Part shown: one piece after another, positions 41,327-48,487 of the stretch | Position numbering within the stretch: the first letter of the stretch is position 1 | How the letters are laid out: every line of letters starts with the position of its first letter | Assembly (NCBI GenBank): GCA_003135055.1 | Contig: PLDF01000385.1 | Coordinates: 4,677-53,163, forward strand | DNA from: Bryobacterales bacterium | Lineage (GTDB): Bacteria > Acidobacteriota > Terriglobia > Bryobacterales > Bryobacteraceae | DNA length: 48,487 nt | Reading direction: 5' to 3' | Program-made: the position numbers and the translations under genes | The notes under the pieces: model-generated | The model's database searches: none | The model's input: the letters and a program-made list of their open reading frames with translations, nothing else | What the model was told of the DNA's origin: nothing

Positions 41327-41486
41327 GCTGGTAGAATTCCGGCTTAACCAAAGTATCCTTTTCCTTGAATTGAAGAACTGCCGCCGCAGGCCATGGGCCC
41401 GCGCCACTGGATGGACTGGGACAGGCTGCCTCAAGGCCGTGTCACAGGGATACAAGCGCGTCCGATTAGTGCGATTTAAGCCTTTT

Positions 41487-41495
41487 TGTTACAAT
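41487..41495 (+). promoter_or_regulatory. Extended -10 promoter candidate
   Basis: TGTTACAAT (extended -10 TGnTACAAT) lies about 38 bp before the ATG at 41533 in an AT-rich stretch. The -35 region (TTAGTG) is weak, as extended -10 promoters allow. Confidence 0.45.
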
Positions 41496-41532
41496 AACTT
41501 CTAGTGGCATATCAACTGCTTTTCCACATCCC

Positions 41533-42090
41533 ATGAATCGCCCGCTCGCAATCGGCGTCGTGCTTGCCTTGGTGGCGTTGCCGCTCCAGTGCGCCACCCT
41601 GGAGCAGCTTTCGATGAGCGATATGATTGAGAAATCCACCGCCATTGTGCGGGCGAAAGTGGTGAGCTCCTACGCGGCGATGTCGGGGCCCGTGATTTAT
41701 ACCCACTACCAGCTTCAAGTCGGCGAACGGTATAAGGGAGCGGCGCAATCCACCGTGGATCTGGCGATTCCCGGCGGCGTCGCCAACGGCGTCCGCCAGG
41801 TTTGGGGCGGCGCGCCGCAGCTTGACAATGGAGCCGACTGCGTATTCTTCCTGTGGACCGGTAAATCCGGCCTTACGCAGGTGATGGGGCTGAGTCAGGG
41901 GCTGTTCTCGGTGGCGCAGGACGGTTCGACAGACCCCGCGGTGACGCATACCGCTACGCATGAAACCATGCTCGGCCACAACACGGGCCGTCCGGTGCAA
42001 GACCAGACGCTGACGATGCCGCTGAGCGGTTTGAAGGCGCAGATCGCAGCGGTTATTAGCGCGGCGCTGGCGCCGCAGGGGATCCAATAG
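41533..42090 (+). CDS. Conserved secreted protein of unknown function
   Basis: Protein of 185 aa with a signal peptide (MNRPLAIGVVLALVALPLQC), which could be lipidated at the Cys near residue 20, although the lipobox fit (LPLQC) is imperfect. The mature part has an Ig-like beta pattern (STAIVRAKVVSSYAAMSGPV, IYTHYQLQVGERYKG, ADCVFFLWTGKSG, MGLSQGLFSVAQDG) similar to acidobacterial proteins encoded next to matrixin-type proteases. The stop TAG overlaps the next start GTG by one base, so it is translationally coupled to the protease. It may be a partner or inhibitor of that enzyme (inference). Confidence 0.75.
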   Translation: MNRPLAIGVVLALVALPLQCATLEQLSMSDMIEKSTAIVRAKVVSSYAAMSGPVIYTHYQLQVGERYKGAAQSTVDLAIPGGVANGVRQVWGGAPQLDNGADCVFFLWTGKSGLTQVMGLSQGLFSVAQDGSTDPAVTHTATHETMLGHNTGRPVQDQTLTMPLSGLKAQIAAVISAALAPQGIQ

Positions 42091-44372
42091 TGCGGCTTTC
42101 GAGGACCATGGGCCGTTGGGCCGCTCTGGCGGCAATGGCTGTGTTGTTGGGCGTTCCGGCCCAGGCTTATTACCATTACGTTTACTACCAGAGCCGCCTG
42201 GCTCCATTCAATGCCCCATTCAATCCCATAATACGCGCGCAATTCAACCTCGCGGCTCTTCCCAACAATACGGTTACGTTTTACGTGAACGACGCCGGCC
42301 CATCGATTTTCTATCCGAACGACAGTTTCGGTTCCGTGCTGGGCGAGATCAAGCAGGCGCTGGCGGTTTGGAATTCGGTGAGCAGCTCGAATCTGCGGGT
42401 GGCGTTCGGCGGTCTGGAATCGCAGTCGCAGGCGCCCCAGAATACGCCCGGCGCCGACATCGTTTTCGACGATCTGCCCGGCCTGCTGGGAATGGGTACG
42501 CCCAATCTCCCCGTGACGCCGGTGGTGCTGAACGGCGCCAATGGCCCATTCGTCGCGATTTCCCGCTCCACCGTAATTCTGACCAGTAACACCGCCAACA
42601 CCGCAGGTAGCCCCTTCCAGAGCTATCTGCAGGGCTATTTCACCACCGTGGTGCATGAAATCGGTCACGCCCTTGGCCTGCAACACACCTGGACGGGCGC
42701 CGCGATGTCGCAGGACGTGATCCGCAACACCTCGCGCGCGCGGCCCATCGACGCCGACGATATCGCGGCGCTTTCGGTACTGTACGGAGCGCCCGGATGG
42801 ACCGCCAATTTCGGCTCCATCTCCGGCAATGTGGCGTTCATCGGCGGAGGCGGCGTTAGTCTGGCTTCCGTGGTGGCGATCTCGCCCACGGGTCCGGCTG
42901 TCAGCACGCTGACGAATCCCGACGGCTCTTTTCAGATTCAAGGAGTGCCTCCCGGCGTGTATCAGTTGTACGCGCATCCGCTGCCGCCCGACGCAATTCC
43001 CGCCAACGGCTCCGGCATACTGCTGCCCGCCGATCTCACGGGACGCACGTTCCCGGCCAGCGGCGTTTTCTCCACGCAGTTCTTCCCCAATACGCAGAAC
43101 TGGCAACAAGCGGAGCCTTTCACCGTGAGCGCCGGGCAGAACGTCTCGGGGCCGAGTTTCCAGGTGCAAGCGCGGTCCGCGATAAGCATGTATGACATGC
43201 TGACGTACAGCTATCTGGGCCCAAGCCAAACTCCGGTCACCCCGGCGTTTGTGAATGTGACTGCCGGCCAGTTTGTAATCGCCGCGTCGCCGGATTATCC
43301 TCCGGCAGCTACGCCGGTTTCGGTAGCGGTGCTTGGAATGGGCAATGCTTACTCCGTGGCTCCGGATGGCGCTTCGGCGTGGGCTTTGTACTTCAACGTG
43401 CCGCAGGCGCAGCAGGCCGCCGGACCGCGCCACCTGGTATTCAATACCGCCAACGATATGTACGTGCTTCCCGATGGCGTCAACTTCACGCTGCAAGATC
43501 CGCCCACGATCGGCTCGGTGACGCAGAATGCCAATGGAACGGTTACCGTCGGCGGTAACAATTTCGGAGCCGCCAGCAGCGTCTTCTTCGATGGCCTGCA
43601 AGCGCCGGGAACATCCAATAACGGCGGCATCGCTAATAACGGCGGCGCCTCTAATAACATCCTCAATGCGACCCCGCCCACGGGAACCAGCGGCCAAGTC
43701 TCTACTCTCACGGTATTCAACGGAGACGGGCAGAACTCGATGTTCCTGCAAAGCGGCAACCCGCCGACGTTCACCTATCCGGTGGCGGCCCAGCCGCAGA
43801 TCTCCTCTGTGACGCCGGCAACGCTGCCGGCGGGCATTTCGTCGATGGTTACGATCAACGCGTCGAACACTAACTTCGTGGCCGGCCAGGTGAGCGTGGG
43901 ATTCGGAACCACCGACGCTCTGGTGAACGACATTTGGGTGGTGAGCCCAACGCAAGTAATCGCCAACGTGACTGTGCCGCCGGGCGCAGCCATTGGAAGC
44001 TCCGAGACGAGCGTGATCTCGGCCTTTCAGGTGATGTCGCAGCCGTTCGGATTCCAGATTCAGCCGGCCAACCCGGCGCTGCCTTCCATCGCCTGGCCGG
44101 CGATTAACGCCAACACCGGCGGAGCCATTTATCCCGGGACATTTGCCTCTATCTTTCCGGCGAACGGGACGCAATTCCCGGCTGGAATGCAGTTGACCCT
44201 GAATGGCGCGCCGACGGCGATTCAATACAGCTCGCCTACGCAGATCAACTTTGCGATCCCGGCCGGATTCCCGCTGGGACCGGCGATACTGACCGCGGCA
44301 AGCGGAGGCAACGCCGTCAGCATCGTGGTGGAAGTGGATAGTCCGCCGGCGGCGTCGGCACAGGCTCGGTAA
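42090..44372 (+). CDS. Secreted matrixin-like metalloprotease, multidomain
   Basis: Protein of 760 aa with a signal peptide (AALAAMAVLLGVPAQAYYH) and a zinc protease domain. The motif is VVHEIGHALGLQHTW (HExxHxxGxxH, His189, Glu190, His193, His199), followed by a Met-turn-like AMS. A carboxypeptidase-regulatory-like segment follows (GSISGNVAFIGGGGVSLASV…GSFQIQGVPPGVYQLYAHPL), then IPT/TIG-like repeats (PPTIGSVTQNANGTVTVGGN, NFGAASSVFFDG; SVTPATLPAGISSMVTINAS). A TIGR03437-type end follows (GTFASIFPANGT, INFAIPAGF). It probably degrades extracellular protein. The GTG start overlaps the upstream gene. Confidence 0.87.
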   Translation: MRLSRTMGRWAALAAMAVLLGVPAQAYYHYVYYQSRLAPFNAPFNPIIRAQFNLAALPNNTVTFYVNDAGPSIFYPNDSFGSVLGEIKQALAVWNSVSSSNLRVAFGGLESQSQAPQNTPGADIVFDDLPGLLGMGTPNLPVTPVVLNGANGPFVAISRSTVILTSNTANTAGSPFQSYLQGYFTTVVHEIGHALGLQHTWTGAAMSQDVIRNTSRARPIDADDIAALSVLYGAPGWTANFGSISGNVAFIGGGGVSLASVVAISPTGPAVSTLTNPDGSFQIQGVPPGVYQLYAHPLPPDAIPANGSGILLPADLTGRTFPASGVFSTQFFPNTQNWQQAEPFTVSAGQNVSGPSFQVQARSAISMYDMLTYSYLGPSQTPVTPAFVNVTAGQFVIAASPDYPPAATPVSVAVLGMGNAYSVAPDGASAWALYFNVPQAQQAAGPRHLVFNTANDMYVLPDGVNFTLQDPPTIGSVTQNANGTVTVGGNNFGAASSVFFDGLQAPGTSNNGGIANNGGASNNILNATPPTGTSGQVSTLTVFNGDGQNSMFLQSGNPPTFTYPVAAQPQISSVTPATLPAGISSMVTINASNTNFVAGQVSVGFGTTDALVNDIWVVSPTQVIANVTVPPGAAIGSSETSVISAFQVMSQPFGFQIQPANPALPSIAWPAINANTGGAIYPGTFASIFPANGTQFPAGMQLTLNGAPTAIQYSSPTQINFAIPAGFPLGPAILTAASGGNAVSIVVEVDSPPAASAQAR

Positions 44373-45267
44373 GGGCGCCCCGAGCGCTCGGGAATCGCAG
44401 GCCATGGACTAATGCCGCTAAGACTTGTCATGAAATAACCGTGCCATTTCGGCGTTACTACGGAACTAGCTCGAAAGCCGCGCTGAAGCTGCAAGTTCCG
44501 AGACCAGCGGTGGAGAAAACCTCGGAGTACCCGGACGCGTAAGCCCCTCCCCAATTCCGGAAAAGCGTCACGTCTTGGGACGCGTTCGAGGCGGCTGATC
44601 CTCGAAACCACGCGTGGACGATGCCGCGCTTATTGCCCCGTCGCCGCACGTGCCTGCGCAGCCGCCCATAGCCGCGCCGCTTCCATCGCCTTGCAGCGAA
44701 TCCGAATCGTAATCCGAAAGAAAAAGAGGGTTTCGCCATCCGGCAAAAAGGGTCAAGGCGCGCGGAAAAGATCCGGCGGGAATGGTGCGGACAAGCGCCG
44801 CCGCCCCCGCGCCCGCCCGCAATTTGGCCGCGTCGAGCACATCGAGGAACTGTGGAGTCTCCGGCTGCGGGAAGCGATTCGAATTGCCAACCACCAGCAG
44901 TGCGCCGGAATCGATCCACGCTACGGGAACCGGCGCGATCCCCACCGGAGCCCGGCGCCGGATGCCGAGCTTGGCCGGCGGCGTGGAGGCCCATCAGCAA
45001 CAGCGATACGGACAGAGATCGCATGGGCATCTCCCCACATCCTCGCCGTCCCCAGGGTGTGAAGTGCGCGACTCAGTGGACGAACGAATGAGTCGGGAAC
45101 CGTGAGGACCGCGGCTGAAAATTCGGTTGGGGCTACGCCGCCGGGCTAACTGGGCGTAAAATCCGCGCCACTACTAAACGCCGATTAAATAAAGCGCAAT
45201 TCTTATCGGATTTCATCGGCGGCCAATGCCTCTTTTCCGCGTATAGGCGCTAACCCGGCGTCTCCGT
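44373..45267. other. Long gap with a beta-propeller remnant
   Basis: Only the degraded minus-strand gene at 44568-45030 is recognisable. The stretches 44373-44567 and 45031-45267 show no gene, clear repeat or RNA signal. Confidence 0.5.
44568..45030 (-). pseudogene. Degraded YVTN/YncE-type beta-propeller protein
   Basis: From 45030 there is a signal peptide-like start (MPMRSLSVSLLLMGLHAAGQ). In another frame from 44945 comes GIAPVPVAWIDSGALLVVGN and SNRFPQPETPQFLDVLDAAK, then TIPAGSFPRALTLFAG and LFLSDYDSDSLQ. This is the last-blade pattern of YVTN beta-propeller proteins (SNRF…VLD…IPAGxFPR…L). At least one frameshift and loss of the central propeller explain the short length. Confidence 0.45.
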
Positions 45268-45531
45268 TCACCGAAACAACCTCCGCAGCGCCACCAGATC
45301 GTCACACATTCCTTGGGAATACGGCGCCAGCAGCACGTTTACCAGGAACCACATGGTACACAGCCAGATCAGCCATTGAATGAACCGGTTCGAGCCCAGC
45401 GCAAACCGCAGAATCATCGACCCGGCGAACGGCGCCACCGCCGTGGCCACCCGGGCATGCGGACTCAGGGCATCGACAACGCTCCACAAACCCATGATGA
45501 AGTGTATCGCGGACAGGCCGTCCCGGGTCAA
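45268..45531 (-). CDS. Small two-helix membrane protein
   Basis: Protein of 87 aa with two hydrophobic segments: one at about residues 28-44 (VATAVAPFAGSMILRFAL) and one at about 50-69 (FIQWLIWLCTMWFLVNVLLA). No motif or family is recognised. It faces away from dnaG, and the 95 bp between the two starts would hold both promoters. Coding is supported by the hydrophobic pattern only. Confidence 0.5.
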   Translation of the reverse strand: MTRDGLSAIHFIMGLWSVVDALSPHARVATAVAPFAGSMILRFALGSNRFIQWLIWLCTMWFLVNVLLAPYSQGMCDDLVALRRLFR

Positions 45532-45626
45532 GATATCGTCGGTTAATGCCGGTGGGTTGACGGCCTAGACGGCCTGGCCTGCGTCGCCTTTACGGAACCG
45601 CCGGCGCCATAATAGCGGAGAGCGCC

Positions 45627-47387
45627 ATGGACTTCGTCGATCAGCTAAAATCCCAGGTCAACATCGTCAATGTGATCGGCCAGTACGTGCAGCTGAAGAA
45701 GGCCTCGCGCGACCGCTATTCGGGCCTGTGCCCGTTCCACAAGGAAAAGACGGGGTCGTTTTCCGTAAGCGAAAGCAAGCAGTTCTATCACTGTTTCGGC
45801 TGTCACGTGAGCGGCGACGTCTTGAAGTTCGTGATGGAAATCGAGGGCGTCAGCTTTTACGAAGCCCTCAAGGGCTTGGCCGAGCGGCACGGCATTCCCA
45901 TGCCGAAACGCTCGGAGTACGCCGACGAAGATTCCAAAACCCGCGCCGCGCTGATGCAGATGCACGAGCTGGCGCAGGAACACTTCCACGCCAACCTGCA
46001 CGGGTCCTCGGGCGAAATTGCGCGGGCGTATCTGGCCGGGCGCGGCGTGCAGCCGGAAACCATCGAGCAGTTCGGCCTGGGCTATTCGCTGCCCTCGGGC
46101 CGCTCGCTGTTGCGGATGTTCGAAGAGCGCCAGTTTCCCGCGGCGCAAATGGAGGCGTCGGGGCTTGTCGGCCGGAGCCAGAGCGGCGGGTACTACGACC
46201 GTTTCCGCAACCGTCTGATGTTTCCCATCCACAACGAAGCCGGCAAGATCATCGCGTTCGGCGGACGCGCGCTGGCGGCGGACGAAAATGCCAAGTATTT
46301 AAATTCCCCGGAAACGCCGATATATAGGAAGAGCTACACGCTCTATAATCTGCATCGGGCCAAAGACGCCATTCGAAAGGAACAGCGGGCGATTCTGGTG
46401 GAAGGGTACATGGACGCCATCGGCGTCAGCGCGGCGGGCGTCGGCGCGGTGGTGGCAAGTTGCGGAACGGCTCTCACCGCCCAGCAGATCCAGGCGATCA
46501 AGCGCCACGCGCCGAACATCGTGGTGAACTTCGATCCCGATGCGGCGGGCTCGAAAGCCACCGAAAAGTCCATCGGCATGTTGCTCGAAGAGGACATGAA
46601 GGTGCGCATCATGGAGCTCGACGGCGGTCTGGACCCCGACGAGTACTGCAAGCGGCGCGGCGCCGATGCGTACCGCCAGAAACTCGACCGGGCCAAGGGC
46701 TACTTCTACTGGCTGGCGGACGGCGCACGAAAGAAGTATGATGTTCACACTAGCGAAGGGGTAGTCTCAGTGCTTCAGTTCCTGCTGCCGGCTGTGCAGC
46801 GAATTTCAGACCGCTTGGAACGTTCGGCGATCGCGAGCGACGTCGCGAGCTATATCGGCGTGCCGGCGAGCATGGTGCTCGACAGCTTCCGCAAGTCGGC
46901 TGCGGAGCGGCACGAGAAATACATTGAGCTGCCCAAGACCTCGGTTCGGCCGGATGAGCGCGGGCTGATCGCCGTTTTGCTTTCTAACGCCGAAGGCTGC
47001 GACGGGTTGATCGAAGACTTGACGCGCGTCGAAACTCTCGACCGTTTGGATACGCGGCGCATCTTGCAAGCTATCATTGCGGTGCACGCCGCGGGCGGAC
47101 GGGTGACCTTCGACGCGGTGGCCGCCCGCCTGGAAGATAACGATCGGCGGATTCTGGCCGAAATGTTATTTGCGGACGATCCGGCGGCGGAAGAGTTCGG
47201 CATCGAGTGGGGGCGCAAGTGCATCGAGCGTTTGCTCGGCGCCGGCGAACGGCAGCGCTATATGCAGTTGAAAACGCGCATCAACGAATTGGAGCGCGCC
47301 GGAAAACTGGACGAGGCTATGCGTTTGATGCAAGAATTGGGCAGACTCAGTCGGGGGAATTCGGCGTCGCGCCGTGGTGTACAATAA
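45627..47387 (+). CDS. dnaG: DNA primase
   Basis: DnaG (586 aa) makes the RNA primers for DNA replication at the fork. The N-terminal zinc finger is LCPFHKEKTGSFSVSESKQF then YHCFGCHVSGD (ligands Cys35, His38, Cys56, Cys59). The RNA polymerase domain includes YAGRG-equivalent LAGRGVQPETIEQFGLGYS and MFPIHNEAGKIIAFGGRAL. The TOPRIM domain is ILVEGYMDAIG and VNFDPDAAGSKA. A C-terminal helicase-binding region (about 440-580) is present. GGAG precedes the ATG by eight bases. With rpoD downstream it forms the macromolecular-synthesis operon, without rpsU. Confidence 0.96.
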   Translation: MDFVDQLKSQVNIVNVIGQYVQLKKASRDRYSGLCPFHKEKTGSFSVSESKQFYHCFGCHVSGDVLKFVMEIEGVSFYEALKGLAERHGIPMPKRSEYADEDSKTRAALMQMHELAQEHFHANLHGSSGEIARAYLAGRGVQPETIEQFGLGYSLPSGRSLLRMFEERQFPAAQMEASGLVGRSQSGGYYDRFRNRLMFPIHNEAGKIIAFGGRALAADENAKYLNSPETPIYRKSYTLYNLHRAKDAIRKEQRAILVEGYMDAIGVSAAGVGAVVASCGTALTAQQIQAIKRHAPNIVVNFDPDAAGSKATEKSIGMLLEEDMKVRIMELDGGLDPDEYCKRRGADAYRQKLDRAKGYFYWLADGARKKYDVHTSEGVVSVLQFLLPAVQRISDRLERSAIASDVASYIGVPASMVLDSFRKSAAERHEKYIELPKTSVRPDERGLIAVLLSNAEGCDGLIEDLTRVETLDRLDTRRILQAIIAVHAAGGRVTFDAVAARLEDNDRRILAEMLFADDPAAEEFGIEWGRKCIERLLGAGERQRYMQLKTRINELERAGKLDEAMRLMQELGRLSRGNSASRRGVQ

Positions 47388-47433
47388 CCTGGATTCGTAA
47401 CGCCAGGGGGAGTTTAACGGGGCTTCAGTGGCG

Positions 47434-48487
47434 ATGGATGAAAAGTTTGACGGGCTGCAGCGGCTCGTAGAATTGGGTAAGGGAAAAGGCTACGTCTTAT
47501 TCGACGAAGTAAGCGAAGTCCTGCCCGGGGATCTCACGGGCGGCAGCGATCTCGACGAGGTATTGGCCGGCCTTGACGTCGCCGGCATTGAGATTCTCGA
47601 AGAGCCGAAGGATTTCGAGCGGAAGCTCGACGAAGGCGAAGAGCCTCTCGATCTGGATCTGCCCGCGGGCCTGGGCGATAAGGTCAACGATCCCGTCCGC
47701 ATGTATCTGCGCGAGATGGGAACGGTGCCGCTGCTTACGCGCGACGGCGAAGTGGAGATTGCGCGGCGCATCGAGCGCGGGCAAGCCACGGTGTTGAAGT
47801 CGCTCTCGCGGGCTCCGCTCGCGATCCAGGAAATCATCGCCATGAACCAGGAAATGGCGAAGGATCTGCTCTCCGCGCGCGACGTGCTGCAGATCTCCGA
47901 CCCCATACTGACCGACGAGCTGGTGGAAGAGAAGCGGCGGGAGTTCGACCGTTCGGTGGAAGACATCGCCAGGCATTACAAGCGCATCCTGCAGGCGCGG
48001 CAGAAGCTGATGGCCATTCCGCGCGGCATGAAGCCGAAGCAGTACCGGCGCCAGTTGTGGGAAGTGGGGCGGCTGATTGTCAGGACGTCGCGGCTCATGC
48101 GCGGCATCCGTCTGCAGAGCCCCGTGATCCGCCATCTGATCGGGCGTCTGCGCGCGGCCGTGGAGGATTTGCGGCCGGTGGAAAAAGAGATCGCGCGCGT
48201 GCAGAAGCAGCTGGAGACGTGGTCCGGCCATCGCGCCGACGGCATCAAGGATTTGCGCAAGGAGCAGCGCGCCTGCGGGCAGAAACTGCAGCAGCTCGAA
48301 GAGGAATTCGGCGCTTCGGCCGCGGAGCTGCGGCGTACGCTCGAAATCATCACCAAGGCGCATGGCGAAGCCGAGAACGCCAAGAAGGAATTGATCGAGG
48401 CCAATCTGCGCCTGGTGGTGAGCATCGCCAAGCGCTATACCAACCGCGGCTTGCAGTTCCTCGACCTGATTCAGGAAGGCAACATCG
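47434..48487 (+). CDS. rpoD: Primary RNA polymerase sigma factor, 3' end outside window
   Basis: Housekeeping sigma-70, partial (about 351 codons visible, no stop). Region 1.1 is seen at [20 protein letters not shown]; region 1.2 at [20 protein letters not shown] then [12 protein letters not shown] long non-conserved domain follows, and the start of region 2 at [20 protein letters not shown] then [15 protein letters not shown], which melts and binds the -10 element. The start is ATG 47434 or GTG 47428, only two codons apart; GGGG at 47419-47422 could serve either. It follows dnaG by 46 bp and is probably co-transcribed. Confidence 0.95.
   Translation, partial: MDEKFDGLQRLVELGKGKGYVLFDEVSEVLPGDLTGGSDLDEVLAGLDVAGIEILEEPKDFERKLDEGEEPLDLDLPAGLGDKVNDPVRMYLREMGTVPLLTRDGEVEIARRIERGQATVLKSLSRAPLAIQEIIAMNQEMAKDLLSARDVLQISDPILTDELVEEKRREFDRSVEDIARHYKRILQARQKLMAIPRGMKPKQYRRQLWEVGRLIVRTSRLMRGIRLQSPVIRHLIGRLRAAVEDLRPVEKEIARVQKQLETWSGHRADGIKDLRKEQRACGQKLQQLEEEFGASAAELRRTLEIITKAHGEAENAKKELIEANLRLVVSIAKRYTNRGLQFLDLIQEGNI

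Noticed and set aside
41895..44405. 836-codon open frame antisense to the metalloprotease gene
   Set aside because: It is Arg/His-rich with no motif, signal or ribosome site, while the plus strand has a clear zinc protease. High GC content explains the long open shadow.

Overview
The window is a high-GC bacterial chromosome segment that looks like an Acidobacteriota genome of the Solibacter/Bryobacter type. This rests on protein families I recognise as typical of that lineage: an ADOP-type MacB/FtsX permease, a VWFA-related secreted protein, a TIGR03435-type secreted protein (here broken), two secreted proteins of the TIGR03437 kind, and many dispersed palindromic intergenic repeats. No rRNA, tRNA or CRISPR array was seen.

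Layout. 1-5.2 kb: a Gfo/Idh/MocA oxidoreductase overlapping an exported PPC-domain protein, then cupin gene remnants, a small secreted protein and a large MPN-like/TonB-C membrane protein. 5.3-10 kb: a site-2 protease with CBS domains whose stop codon lies in a 13-bp tandem array, a truncated ThuA-like pseudogene, an ECF sigma factor with its zinc-finger anti-sigma partner, rsmA, and an orphan ribbon-helix-helix protein. 10-12.3 kb, minus strand: a tight aminotransferase-mscL-ppa operon. 12.4-17 kb: a broken TIGR03435 gene, divergent lpxA and lpxD with starts 19 bp apart, a BioD-like P-loop gene overlapping lpxD, and a response-regulator diguanylate cyclase. 17-24.5 kb: the ADOP permease, a decayed mazEF-like pair, a SUKH-like gene with a switched frame, the VWFA protein, and a cupin plus oxidoreductase operon. 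24.5-31.7 kb: an alpha/beta hydrolase that seems to lack its catalytic residues, a VapBC-type pair, an SDR, a TIGR03437 protein, MITE-like elements, a lytic transglycosylase and a pterin dehydratase. 31.9-37.7 kb: an orphan PAS histidine kinase, an integrase remnant, an NmrA-like protein, a LamG protein and a PEP-CTERM protein. 37.8-45 kb: an Nramp transporter fused to a universal stress domain, a Vsr-Dcm pair, and a two-gene operon ending in a secreted matrixin-like protease. 45.2-48.5 kb: a small membrane protein, then dnaG and the start of rpoD.

Housekeeping genes (rsmA, ppa, mscL, lpxA, lpxD, dnaG, rpoD) are intact. Accessory genes between them are often frameshifted or truncated, and repeats cluster in the same gaps. 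This reads as an accessory landscape in decay, with small toxin-antitoxin and methyltransferase modules inserted and partly lost. Single-base assembly errors cannot be excluded for individual frameshifts.
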